Of a stretch of 64,000 bases of DNA, positions 24,175 through 36,452 are shown in pieces. Source of the DNA: Trogon surrucura (Eukaryota > Chordata > Aves > Trogoniformes > Trogonidae); the NCBI GenBank assembly GCA_020746105.1, contig CM036619.1:72157635-72221634 (forward strand), given 5' to 3'. Made by a program: the position numbers and the translations under genes. The stretch's first letter is position 1. Each line of letters opens with the position of its first letter. Below the pieces are notes generated by a model. That model worked only from the letters and a program-made list of their open reading frames with translations, had not been told where the DNA came from and ran no database searches.

Positions 24175-25190
24175 GAGGTTCTAAAGAAAAGCAAGGATTG
24201 CCTGGGCTACCTCGGCTGATACTTTGGCTACACTGTTAAGTAGCAACAGAAGAAACTTCTGCTCGGCAGAATCCACAGTTTGTCAGCTGTTAGAACTCCT
24301 GCAGCTTCTCAGTAGCTGTGAACCAGCCTTCCTGTATAAGGATGTGAAACTACCACACATACTAGTGAAACTGCACCCACTGATGTTTACAAGACTGAAA
24401 GAGTTTCTTCCAGCAAGCTGTTTAGAGAACATTTGGACAGTGGAAACATAATCAATGAAATAGTTTCTCTGAAGAGCTGCATATCATTGTAGTTTGCTTG
24501 CACATCAGTAACCTCTGCTGAAAGTGCTGTTGTAATGAAGAAAGTCCCAAGAATACTTTTTTTTTCTGGTTAGCTGTGGTAACCAGACTACTAAATATAG
24601 ATCCACAGATAAATGAGTGAGACAGCTGGAAAGCAGATTCAGTAACATGAAATAAGAATTCTGTGGTTTAAAAACAAAAAGTAAACAGGGTTTAATGGAA
24701 ACTAAATCAGAACTATGAAAAGTACAATTTGTTATAGTGAAGTATCAAATTTATATGTAGATTTTATACCTCAGTGGGGGAAAATAACCAAGTCAAAAGG
24801 CAATTGTTTCTCTTTTTCAATTGTGTGATAGTCCATAAATACTATTTTTTTTTTCTGGTGAGTCTAAAATTATTTTGGGCACAAACAAAGTGAGCATAAG
24901 AATAAACTTAGCTCTTGAATGTCAGATCAACTTTTTTCAATTTTTTTAATTTTAATTTCTTGGCTGTTGGAATTGTATCTTTTCATTACTTTCTGAAACT
25001 GGAGGTTAACACGCTGTCTAACTTTTTCTTTGTCCAGACCTGCCGTTTCAGTTTGTACTTGGGTCAGTCAGCTTATGGACTTTCATGGCCAAACAAAAGA
25101 TTTAAGTACACTTCAAAATTAAGTTAACTTGACAGAATAAGCTTAGCGCCCAAGACTCATACTACTGTACTACGGTTTTGTTTTCATAGC

Positions 25191-25196
25191 AATAAA
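25191..25196 (+). terminator. Candidate polyadenylation signal AATAAA
   Basis: AATAAA about 1.0 kb after the GALNT1 stop codon. Competing hexamers lie at 25386 and 28233. Confidence 0.4.
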
Positions 25197-25385
25197 TCTT
25201 TTGTTCCTTGGTTGATTTCAGTCATCAGAAAGCCAGAAGGTACATGATTTGGGTAGCAGGAGGTTAGTAAAACTGAAGGTTTTCTGGAATCCTTTTTCAC
25301 TTCATATTCAGATGTGCTTCGTTGTCAAGTGCATATTTAGATTAGGCTCTGAATTGTAATGTTGATCTGCTGCTTTTTTTTTTCT

Positions 25386-25391
25386 AATAAA
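25386..25391 (+). terminator. Candidate polyadenylation signal AATAAA
   Basis: AATAAA preceded by a T-run (25374-25383) and followed within about 110 bp by T/G-rich sequence. The best-placed proximal candidate for GALNT1, 1.2 kb after the stop. Confidence 0.5.
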
Positions 25392-25410
25392 ACCTAAAGA
25401 AAAATAGCTA

Positions 25411-28250
25411 AATTGGCATGGTTTTCAAAGTTAACATAGCCAAAAGCAATATGACTATGTCATTACATTGGTCTGCATTTTTTAACTGAATTGCTTTGTT
25501 TTGTTAAGAAAAATTTGTGTGGGCTGGTCTTGAAAATGAGCCACTGAATGCTCAGAGTATACCTTGAATTTTCTTTTGGAAAGAAAAACGAGATTTGCTT
25601 AATGGAGAGAATATTTTTATGATAAATGTCATTGTTTGGCCAACTGTCCTGTAAATCAAATTAAACCTAGACTCATGCGAAAGTTGTGTGAAATTATATT
25701 TGCCTGCAGTTTTAGATTCATTATTCCAGTTTGCTTTACTCAGTGTTATCTCTGTTACTCCTGCAGCAGTACACAACAGTTTTCATACACAAAGCAAGGA
25801 AAATGTTAAATTGTAGTATTATGTTGCTGGTTTAAAAATACATAGGTAAGATGATGGGGGATTAATATCAGATAAAACATCTAAATATCTGTCTTTCATT
25901 GACCCCTCATTTTGAATAGCCCTGCAAATCTTATGAGGTTGAAGTAGATTTATGAAAGTAATGGTATGATGTATTTATCAGAAAGATACTGAAGTGTGCC
26001 AAGATGACTAAAGAAAAAACAAGAAAAAAATGCTGGTTTAGTATTTATATAAGACAACTTATGCCTTTAGTACAATCGGTGAGGAGGATAGGATGCGTGA
26101 CAGTGTCATCATTTTTTAATTTTCTTGCTCTTTAGATACTGTGTCAATCCCTCCTGCTTTTATACTATTTCTGAAGTACAGACTGTGGTTGTCTGATACT
26201 GCATAATAGCCACCACCAAAATACTATTTTCAGTTTTCTGATGTGTATGGATGAGTGATGGTTTGGGTCATGTTTTGGATTTTATTTTATCTTAGCAAAA
26301 TAGACTTTTGATGTGGAGGGTGGGGTAGTGGGGTGTAAAAATGAGGTTATGTATTAGTTCAAAAACAATTTCTTAAACTCAAAATACATCTCTCTAAAAA
26401 TATTGTCAGCAAAGACATTCTGAGTCAGAGGTGGGTAACCTTTCATGGAATGAGAAACAGGAACATCAGAAGTGCAGTGTAGAAGTCCTTCAAATTTTCG
26501 AAGTTTCTTAATTTAGTGTTTCGGATTTCATATGACACATCATTGAACACATGAAAATGAATACATTTTCACTATATTTTTAACTCTTATGATTACTGCT
26601 GTGATATCCTGTTAACAAAACTTCAGTGCCATGGCCTGTAGTGTAACTGAACCTGTAGGCAGGCCTCAGCATTACCGTGATTTTACCCTTGTTAATTCAA
26701 CAAGTCATTTTATATGTTGGTCACATAAAACTGCAGTAAAAATCATTGCACAATGGAAAAAAGCCCATGTCGGGTTGTCAGCTTCAGAAGGCTGAAGCAG
26801 CAGCCTGATTTCCAACCTATACCTTACCGATCCTCACCTGCGAAGGAAGCCCTCTTCCCCTGCCGAGTACAGAGACGGGAAGCAGCAGACTGGAGAATGT
26901 TGGCAGCCCAAAGGCATTTGGCTCAAAACCCCTCAGCTCAGCTGGTCCCATGGTGGGGTAACTGGTGTGGGTTGACTGGTAGTGGGCTGTGCTTAGCTTG
27001 CCCGTCTCGCCACAGCACGTGCTCAGCAGTTGGTATTGTGTTGGTGGACAACATACAGGGCTCCTGCAAAGATTCCCTGTCCCTTTAGTAATGTCCATTT
27101 CCAATACTCTGTTGTATTAAGCACCTTTCAAATGTGGCTGCAGAATAGCTTTCCCCACCTCAAGTTTTCTTCTACCTCATTACAAATGTGGCAGCTGTCA
27201 TCAGCTCCCTGCTGAAAGTGAGTCTCCTTAGTGATTCTGTTTAGCTGTAGGCTCTGGTGGTGGTTCTCTACAAGCTTCTACATCACAGCTTTTAGTAGAA
27301 ATATTAGTTGTCCTTTGAGAGTTTCAGACATACTTGATTCCTTTCTAATGTGTCCTCTCATACTGAAATATTCAGATGGAATCTTTAGAACTTTTGTAGT
27401 TATTTAAATTTAGCCTGTTCTGGGGTGGAAAAAAAAATGTGATTTTCCTTACTGTGTAATATACCTGTGTTGTTAGGCATATGAATAATTTCTAATAGAA
27501 ATCCCACTCTGGTCTCCAGTGCTTTGTTCATCAGCTGTAGGAGGGAGGAAAAAAAAAAAGACCACTGCTATCTTGTTTGACATTGGTAGTGAATACACAC
27601 ATGGTAAGTGGAAAAAAAAAATCAGTAGTCATATTCTGACGAGAATTGGTGAACTGTTGTTTTGTCCTCCTTCTATCCTGTGCGCAGTGTGTTTAGCAAA
27701 AATTTCCTATTTGTGCTATAGGGACAGCATTCTGTTCTCCATCTTTATCTGTCTGCGTGGAGACATTTGTTGAGAAACACCAGTGCCTTTTTAACAGAAG
27801 TGTATTACATATTATGGTACAAACTTTGAGTGACTACACTGTGCCAGGTCTGATTAGATCATCTCCATTCTGTGTACATATGGAAAGTCACAAAACAGTT
27901 GTCTGTGTGTACATACAACTGTGAATGTGTTTGTCTCAATCTGCCAGTTGATCAGTATGAAATTAAGTTCTATTTTAGTAGCTTTATTTTTATAGCAGTA
28001 CTATACAAAAGGGCTTAGTACTTGCTTTTCTTTTTGTCATGTCCTAACCCGAGATGTGTAATGTAAGCAAACGAGAGAACCTGTATGTTATAAATTAGCA
28101 GCAAACGAAAGTCTTCCTAATTCTTACTATGTAGAATGCTTGTTAGTTGCTCTATTTGTTCAAGCAATGTAATGTATTCGGAGAGATGAGCAAAAACCTT
28201 GACAGATATATTCTGCCATTTTTCCCCTTCAAAATAAATAAGGAGATGCA
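25411..28250 (+). other. Possible distal GALNT1 3'UTR or flank, no gene seen
   Basis: Unique AT-rich sequence without CR1 or other recognised repeats. It ends at AATAAATAA (28233-28241). It contains GCAAAAA, the miR-129-5p seed match, at 27696-27702 and 28190-28196. A more GC-rich part at about 26753-27110 contains ORFs on both strands with no recognisable domain. It is either extended 3'UTR or simple downstream flank. Confidence 0.4.
28233..28238 (+). terminator. Candidate distal polyadenylation signal AATAAA
   Basis: AATAAATAA about 4.06 kb after the GALNT1 stop. If used, it gives a long 3'UTR that includes both miR-129 seed matches. No clear GT-rich element is seen immediately after it. 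Confidence 0.3.
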
Positions 28251-29587
28251 AGTATGTTTCAGAAGATTGACTGAGAAATAGTTACTCAAAGCTTTCCTTC
28301 ACTGCATTAACAATTCCTCCATGCTTTCAAATGAAGAAATGCAGGAAAATGAAAATTTAAGTGTTATGGAATAGATCTTAATAGTCTTAGGAGCTTTGCA
28401 TCTATTTGAACTTAATTTTAATACTAGAGATTTAGGCTAAGGCAGAAATAGGTCAAGGTAAGAATGATCAAACTTGCATGTTAGAGTGCTGTTTGCTCTC
28501 AGGTCTATAAGAACATTTCTTACAATCATAAAGCAATTAGTTACTAAGTTTGTATCAGTCTGATAGTTGAGAGTGGCTCAACTAAACAGTTGTGATATGT
28601 GAAGAATGATGCATATGGTGTACAGTACTTTGAATAACAAAATAATACTTCTTGTATAATAAGTTTTTAATGTAGAAAACAAAACTGGCCTATAGCTAAT
28701 GTGTTATCTAGGGACTAGAAGATATGACACTGAGCTGAAAACTGACTACATCCTTCACTTCTTTTTACATCTTGAAGAATACATTTGTAGCATTCTGCTT
28801 GCATTTCGTGAGGTGTCAAGTGATCCTCACCGTGCCAAACCATTCAGCCAGGTGATGCTACTCCATATCAAAACCGAACTCTGATATGAAAGCGAGCTGC
28901 TGCTTCTGATCATAAACCAAGTAATTTCCATAGCACCAGTTCAGGTCACGGATAAGTAACCTGCCTCTGGCATGGTCATTACTAGTTTCCTTGCCTCTGA
29001 AGCAGCAACCAGTAAGACACAGAGAATAACTTCCTTTCATTTAGTTTTTAATGCATGTGTACGTGGATGTCTTCAGGAGTTCTCAGATAACCTTGATATT
29101 ATTCATGCTTTGTATTTGTAGTCTTCAGAGAAGCTTTTTGGTCTGACCTCTTGTGGAATTCTATCTCATTTTTATCACTTTTCTCTGAGCTGTCTTTTTT
29201 ATTTTATTCTTTCAGGGATAGGACTATAGTATTTAAGGTCCCGATGAGTTCATATATTGCCATTAGAGATGTGTGCTATTTCTGTGTTATCCATTATGCA
29301 TTCTAATAGTGCATTAAGTAAATGTTTTCATTAAGTGATCTTCAGTGGCTTTTTAGTCTTCTGAACATTTAGCTTATAACACAGGACTATAGAAGTAATT
29401 CTTTATTCCATTTCCCATTAAGTTAAATTTATGGATTTCTACTTTCTTTCTTTGTATGCTGCTTATCATCTAGCTTTTGTTCTTTTGCTATCTTGAATAG
29501 CTTAGACTTCTTTCTCAGTGCTTCATGTTACTGATTCAGCCACGAGTTTCCTACATTCCCACTTTTGATTTTCTCTTGGATTGGAAC
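28251..29587. other. Intergenic, no gene seen
   Basis: Unique AT-rich DNA between the most distal GALNT1 polyadenylation candidate and a nested CR1 pair. Small ORFs (28699-28884, 28858-29040) have no recognisable domain. Confidence 0.7.
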
Positions 29588-29975
29588 AAACCTCTGCAGA
29601 TCACCTGATCCAAACCGCTGCAAAAGGAGGACTGACTTCAAAGTTAGATCAGGTTGCTCAGAGCATTATCCAGTCAAGTTCTTGGTACCTGAAAGGATGC
29701 AACCTTCTGACCAATCTGTGTTTGACACCCCTCATAGAATCATAGAACAGTTCAGGTTGGAAAAGACCCTTGGGATCGTCAAATCCAACCATTAACTCTA
29801 TACTACAACCATTAACCCTACACTACAAGTTCACCCCTAAACCATATCACCCAACACCACATCTAAGCAACACATGGTGAAGATTAAATTTTTCCCCCCC
29901 TCATACGTAAGAGCAATTTCCTTTCCTGCAACTCATCTGTTGCCTCTCATCCTTTCACTGTGCGTTTCAAAGTTG
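29588..29975 (-). mobile_element. Older CR1 LINE fragment, antisense, split by a younger CR1
   Basis: Two collinear antisense CR1 pieces. The first, about 29588-29732, has CAGATCACCTGATCCAAACC and AGATCAGGTTGCTCAGAGC and ends at CTGTGTTTGACACC. The second, about 29875-29975, resumes with the continuation of the same CR1 region, including CTGTTGCCTCTCATCC followed by TTTCACTGTGCG, the reverse complement of the GTGACAGGACAAGAGGCAA block seen in other CR1s. The gap is filled by the younger CR1. Both pieces are strongly diverged. Edges are approximate. Confidence 0.75.
29733..29874 (-). mobile_element. Younger CR1 3' tail nested in an older CR1
   Basis: Begins with TCATAGAATCATAGAACAG, a near-perfect reverse complement of the CR1 3' end, and continues through the untranslated tail to CTAAGCAACACATGGTG. 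In sense orientation it matches the tail of the copy at 19670-19788 nearly base for base, but it carries an extra unit of about 20 bp (two successive blocks of the TGTAGTGTAGGGTTAATGGT type). It is about 140 bp and has no coding part. Confidence 0.9.
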
Positions 29976-32900
29976 ATCATAAATTTTTACTGTTCAGATC
30001 CTGTCTGCTATGTCATTTCCCTGTTTCTGGGACTATAACCAGTTGGCCATGTCTAGTTTATATACTGAAAGTGAATTGTTAATAATAGTGTTCTAAGAGA
30101 CTTCACCACTGCTTCCTCTAAATTCTAGAAATACACCTTTCCTACAAACCTGACTTTGGCAAGGGGAGGCACCTATCCTGTTAAGTGGTCCAAGAGAAAC
30201 TATTGGGTCTGTATCCAGTCCACAGGAAGCAGGAAATGAGCCCAACCTTCATTGCTCCAGCAACTTCAGCGCTAGAAACATTCAGACCAAAGAATTTGAG
30301 AGTAAGATTTGTAGTTGCCTTGGCTGCATGATGAGGGAGATCTGGATTGTTTCAGAGTCAGAAATCTTGTTTCAAGCTCAGTGAAAACAGGAAGCATTTT
30401 CTGGCTGCTGTTTTCTCTCATCGTTTTGATGTACAGGAATTGATTAATCAGGGTATCCAGGTTTCTAATAGATCTTTTTGCTCTAAAAATGTTCTCAACT
30501 AGCTAGCCAGATTAACAAAGTGGTAGTTTCAGATCTGTGCTGGTTAGATGGACACAACTCAAATGACCAGCTCTGATGGTATATACTCTGGGATATATCA
30601 GCTGTCAGTGTAGGTGACTGCTGTAATACAGTAAGTGATGGCTTGTTGAATGCCAATGAACCCTTCACTTGCAATTTCTCCTGTAGTCTTTTAAGAGAGG
30701 GAAGTACTGGGAGTGGAAAGTGTCATTTCCATTACCAGGGTAAAGAACCTCTCCCCCTGTGAAATGCAAAAAGAAATCTATCCTTGAGGCAGTGAGATCA
30801 GCTTGCACATGTAATTCCATTCAGATGTGGCTGTACTAATACAGTGAATGAACTGGAGACAAATCTGAAACCCAAAAATCTTCTGTCTCGTTCCCAAATG
30901 CTGAAAACCACAAGAACCAACTGTGTGTTACTCATATTTATGGCTTGCTTGAATATAGTAGCTCTCAAAATTACCCTTTGTAGTTAAAGCCAATCGTTCT
31001 CCTGATCTGGCCTGGGTTTTTCATGGAAAGAAAAAAAATCAGCAAAGAATGATTTAATTACAGATTGTGCATATGTGTGTGTTTATGTGAATAAGTAGTA
31101 AAGTAAGCACATTAAACAAAAGCCCATTAAACCACTTTGACCAATTATAACTGAAGTTCAGCCCCAGAGCAGGAGTGTGCACATCCTATCACTTGAGAGG
31201 CTGTTTTACATCTGTGTTATCTGTTGTAGACATGCTTAGCCTGTCAGTGCCATCTCAAGCCTGCTCAGTTAGGTCTCTGGTGCGATGAAACGTTTTGTTG
31301 TTCTCAGCCATGTTCACGGTTTTGGACTGTTAAGAGACATGGTGCACCATTACTTTTCTGCATTGTGCTCTTGCCTTGAAAAGTGCGTTTTGGCCCTGTG
31401 CAACGCTGCTGAACCATGTCTTGAAGGAAATTGTATCTTCCTCTGAGTCATGGGTTTTCTAGAAACCAGACCCCAAAGATCTGGGGTTTTTTTCCTGGCT
31501 GAGGACTTGCCAGAGGCTAGATTTCTTGAATATGTCGAGATCAGTCCTCTAAGACATGCTTTGTTTCTCTGATGCTTCAGTCCGATTGGATCCATGATCT
31601 TCCAGCATCATGAAAGCTTCAGAGGCCATTGAGTGTAATCCATTAACTCTGTTTGTTCCTGCAGTGAGTTTCATGACAAGTAGTAGAGTGATCTTAAGTA
31701 ACTCCTGACATCATTGAAAAGAAATTGTTTTCTTCATGTTCCCCAAAACCCCAACACTTCATCAGTGGAGAAGGGATATTTGCCTTTGTCAGGACAAAGA
31801 CAGGCAGCCTCTGTCCCATTTTCGCCTGGATAGATGGTTAAAAGAGCTTCTGTACAAAGCATAGAGGAGAACCAGCTAGTTGGCTTATAAATGAAGAGAA
31901 GGCCACATTATTCTCAACAGTGAACAGATGATACCTTTTGTGTGGTGTTTCATCAGTATCTGCTAAGGTGTTGCATACAGCTGACAACACAATGTAACCA
32001 GCTGCTGTAATATCCACAACAGAGCAAAATGTTGTGTTTTGGTGTAGAAGCAGTTGACCACCGATGTGTTGGTGCACTGAGCCTCAGGATTTGCTTGTGG
32101 CTCATTTACTGCCACAAGCAGTGGCATAAATACTGTGAATATTCTGGTGCATGGGCTGTATTGGTTCAAGTTCCCATATTTCTTGTAAGAAATATCAGAA
32201 GAATGTATAATGGACTCTGTTCCAGACATGGGGCCCTTGAGTCTGCCTGTTAATTGTGTGTTTGATTTGGACGTCAACAAGACATTAATTGCTCTCATCC
32301 TGTTAGTGATATATGGAAAATTAAAAAACAGGTCCATTAGGTTACATTCTGGCTATAGGACTGGAAAGGCTGATGTACAAGTTTACTTCAGTTCTCAAAG
32401 AGATGGCACAACTAGACTCATAGTAATGATGGTAATGTGGTAATAATGTGATTTGGTGGGAACTGTGGTGGTGGTGGGAGTGTCTTTATTGCTCTCTCAG
32501 AACTGTTCAGTGATGCCATCCCTTCTGCTGGGCCTCCTGATGGAGAACTGTGGAGCGTAGTGCCTAATAATTCTCCTGTGCTTGGTCTTGGGCCTGGGTG
32601 TGAGACAACTCCTTTAGGAGCACTCATCTTTTCTGCTTTGCAAGATACTCTCTCTCTCAATGGCAAAAAAAAGGATTACGCAGTGTATACCTATGTATGA
32701 CTTCTGGTGTGTTGTTTTTACTGTCCTTAATATTGCTGGTTGACAAAACTAGAGGAATGGTCATGTCTGTGTATACACTGTGCACTGCTGCGTTGCAGAA
32801 TACTTCACTCAGCCAAGGTTATATTAAGTGTTCCTCCCACCAATTCTCAGGTGGATGATGTGAGCACCTAGGGCTAATGTGGCATGGGTAAGGTGTGTAT

Positions 32901-33984
32901 GAAGTTGCTGTTTGTGACAAGAAACCCCCTGACCAGTAGTTACCAATGTGTCGGGCACTTGATGTTGCATCTTTCTTTTGATAATTTCCATAAGAATCCT
33001 TGCAGTTTGTGCCTATCTGTCAAGTGACTGAGAAGAAACGTAGGTAATGCTGGGCGTGTCTGTACCCCAAATATGAAGAGTGGAAGAATTACTTTCCCAG
33101 CTGGATAATAGAAATAAAGAATTGTGGTATATGTACAACGAAGATGGAAATGTACAAGCAAACTGCAACTTGGAGAACTCCAGTTAGAGGTAATCTCACA
33201 TTTATGCAAACTTGGATATGTTTTTTATTTTTTTAACTGATGAAGTGAACCTTGACTTCTGAACGTCTTGATTATTCAGAGCATGAAGCTTATTGAAAAC
33301 TAAGCTGTTGCAAAAGGCTAATGAAGTGATTGTTCCTGCTTCCTGTGGATATATCTTGATAACTGTAAATTTCAGCTTAGGTTTTTTAGGATGTGCCTGG
33401 ACTAGGAATGTTAAGTAGCTAAAATAGATTCAATACAACTGTATTTAATCAAGGAGAGAAAGAACAGAAGCTCATATTCTACCTGATGGGGTTTGGATTA
33501 AAAGGTAACAGGGTAAATGTGACTTGGAACAGCCTTGTTCCTTGCTGACACATTAAAAAACCAAACAAACTGGTGACCATACTATATGTATGAATTTCTC
33601 AGTTAAGAGGATAGCGAAGAACTTCAATGAACAATTGGATATATGGCTTCTCTGAATTTCTCAAAGATTAATTTCTAATGCTTCTCTGCTTACTGAAAGC
33701 AGGATTTTTTTCTTTTGAAGTCGAAGGGTTCATAAACAGTTTTTACTATATATGCAGCCACTCTAAGGTCAGCACAGGGGCAAGTTATGCTTTCCCAGGA
33801 GTCATTCTGTTGGTTCAAGTAACTTAGGATAAATACATATAGCGCAGTCCTAGGAAAAACAAATTATATTTCTTTTAAGTTAGGAGAGCAAAAAATAGTA
33901 ACTGGATCAGTCTTCAGAATTTTCAAAACCCTATTATTTTATGATCCTTCCTCTGAAATAAGTGACTGAGCTCACATGCTTTTT
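29976..33984. other. Intergenic, no gene seen
   Basis: About 4 kb of unique sequence. The overlapping small ORFs on both strands at 31838-32443 and the minus ORFs at 32418-32666 and 32940-33209 have no recognisable domain, and stops are frequent. No repeat family recognised. Confidence 0.65.
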
Positions 33985-34937
33985 AGGGGCCAGTGCTGTT
34001 CAATATATTCATGAATGACCTGTATGAGGGATTAGAGAGCGCTGTCAGCAAGTTTGCTGATGGCATAAAACTGGGAGGAGTGGTTGACACACCAGAAGGC
34101 TGTGCAGCCATTCAGAGAGACCTGGACAGGCTGGAGGGCTGGGCGGGGAGAAATCTTACAAAATTCAACAAGGGCAAGTGTAGAGTTTTGCACCTGGGAA
34201 CCAGGTTCCAGTATAGGTTCAGGAGTGAACTGCTGGAGAGCAGCATAGGAGAAAGGGACCTGGGGGTCCTGGTGGACAGCAGGACGACCATGAGCCAGCA
34301 CTGTGCCCTCGTGGCCAAGAAGGCCAATGGCATCCTGGGGTGTGTTAGAAGGGGAGTAGCAAGTAGGTCGAGAAAGGTTCTCCTCTCCCTCTACTCTGCC
34401 CTGGTGAGGCCACATCTGGAATATTGTGTCCGGTTCTGGGACCCTCAGCTCAAAAGAGACAGGGAACTGCTTGAGAGAGTCCAGGGCAGAGCCACAAAGA
34501 TGATGAAGGGAGTGGAACATCTCCCTTATGAGGAAAGGCTGAAGGAGCTGAGTCTGTTTAGCTTGGAGAAGAGGAGGCTGAGGGGTGACGTCATTAATGT
34601 TTATAAATATATCAAGGGTGAGTGTCAGGAGGATGGAGCTAGTGGTGTCTCTTTTCAGTGATGTCCAATGACAGGACAAGGGGCAATGGATTCAAGCTGG
34701 AACAGAGGAGGTTCCACAAAAACATGAGGAAAAACTTTCTCACTGTGCAGGTGACGATGCTCTGGCACAGGCTGCCCAGGGAGGTTGTGGAGTCTCCTTC
34801 TCTGGAGGCATTCAAAACCTGTCTGGACACGTTCCTGTGTGACCTACTGTAGGTGATCCTGCTTTGGAAGGGGGTTGGACTAGACGATCTTTCGAGGTCC
34901 CTTCCAACCCCTGACATTCTGTGATTCTGTGTAATGC
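33985..34937 (+). mobile_element. CR1 LINE 3' fragment with altered reverse-transcriptase motif
   Basis: Starts GGGGCCAGTGCTGTTCAATA (GPVLFN, just before the reverse-transcriptase active site) and stays open from 33993 to 34661. The catalytic FADD is FADG here (34050-34061), so the second Asp is lost. Downstream are [32 protein letters not shown] and [21 protein letters not shown] frameshift near 34650-34661 moves the C-terminal part ([31 protein letters not shown]) into the frame ending at 34852. The non-coding tail ends CTGTGATTCTGTG at about 34919-34932. A different, GC-richer subfamily from the copy in the GALNT1 intron. Confidence 0.93.
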
Positions 34938-36384
34938 CTGCCACCTCTGTGAAGAACTACGAGCTCAGTGAGAAAGGCCAGCTCTGAATGTCGCCACGGC
35001 AGAGATGTGCAGGGCACTTCTGCCTTGGACTGCAGCTGCTGAGCACAGCCCAGGGATCTGGGATCCACAGTGGTGTGGTAGCAGGCACGGAGGCAAGTTA
35101 TTCCAAGACAAGAGCAGGATCTTTTAAAACATGATGACAACTGGAAATGAATGTGAGGTGTTGTGAAGAAACATTCCTCTGAAGCCTGGCTCATTTTGAT
35201 TTCTTGTCACTCTCATGGCGTCATTCCTGCCTATTTCGCAGGACTTCTGGATATCCTGAAAGAGGTGGGCATGCTGAGGCTGAGGGAGTGTCTTTTGAAG
35301 GGTCAAAACAGCACCAGAATTTTGGTAACGGGGAATTTCACTGAAGCATGGCCATGCCCTGTTCAATTTTCATTTGTAAAAGGGGTAGCCCACAAAAGCC
35401 ATTCTTCTCATTGAAAAGATGGTGATAATCTTTCTGTCCCTTTTTCCCCTCGTGCATAGAATAGGTTGATTTTTCAGTAAAAAAGAAGCTTTGCTTAACA
35501 GTCAAAGGAAAAAACAAGTTAGGTTCCCTTTTTTGGGGGGGAAGGGAGGGTTCGAGCATGAGGAAACAGAAAATCTAAGACACTGTGTTTAGTCTTAAAT
35601 GTCTCCACTGAATTGTACAGAAAGCCTAGCTAGGCAGGATTCTGCAGCTGTCAGCGTGAGTATCTATTTCATGGGAAGAAAAAAACACAATACGTAAAGC
35701 CGTTTTTTAAAGGAAAAAGAAAAAACTCCCATGGCTGAATATTTTGAAATGTTTACCCTTAAAAAATACACAACACATCATGTTGCAAAGAATCAGCAAA
35801 GTATTTTGAAGATGATGACAGCTAAGAAAGCTCACTTTTTCATTTTTGGGTCTAGTCCCATTTTCTTGGCATTGCAACATGTCTTTTCACTCTTTTTTTT
35901 TCTTTTCCCCTCTTTCCCTCTTGTCTTGAGTGCCAAAAAAATGTAACTCTGTGGTTTCACTAGAGGCTTAATCGTGGGGCAGAGCAGGAGGTAAGCAAGT
36001 GTGGTGTTTTGCTGCTCTTCTACTTATCTGCACTTTCCTCGTTTGTAGCAATTCTTGGAGTTCTGCCTTCCCCTGTTTATGCTTTTACAGGGAGTTCCTT
36101 CATGTGGTTTTTCTCTCACCAAATCACAACCACCACCCACCCTTCTCCTTCTGATCTCAAACCAGGGACCAAAGACACCATTACATTTCAAAATATTCCC
36201 TGCACTGGGCACGTCTCTCTGACGTTATCGCTTTCCCTCCCCATTGCAAAAGCGTCGTGTATCTAAAGCTGGAGAGCCCTGTTCAGGGGTGAGATCCATA
36301 TCCATGGTTTCAGCTCACTGCCTTTTAGACTAAATCGCTGTGGCAGACACAGGTAAACCAGAGCTAAAGCCTGGCTCCTGCCAT

Positions 36385-36452
36385 CCCCGACACTTCCCAC
36401 GGGGGACGCTGCCTTTGCCTCCGATCGCTCGGCTGCTGTGAGCCTACACGGC
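36385..36452. other. Small CpG-dense patch
   Basis: About seven CpG dinucleotides within roughly 65 bp, including CCGATCGCTCGG at 36421, in DNA otherwise poor in CpG. Too short to call a CpG island. No promoter elements are visible nearby. Confidence 0.4.

Larger units (their letters stand above)
24175..25410 (+). other. GALNT1: GALNT1 3'UTR, minimal extent
   Basis: Sequence downstream of the TGA with no intron signal needed. AATAAA hexamers occur at 24901-24906, 25191-25196 and 25386-25391, and T/GT-rich sequence follows the last (about 25480-25510), giving a UTR of about 1.2 kb. A TGTTTACA at 24384-24391 is an 8-mer seed match for the miR-30 family. A later hexamer at 28233 would extend the UTR to about 4.1 kb. 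Which site is used cannot be decided from the sequence. Confidence 0.6.

Noticed and set aside
24224-24451. ORF just after the GALNT1 stop
   Set aside because: Lies in the 3'UTR, has no domain and no reason to be translated.
34032-34679. 215-codon antisense ORF at 34 kb
   Set aside because: Shadow of the sense CR1 pol fragment at 33985-34937.
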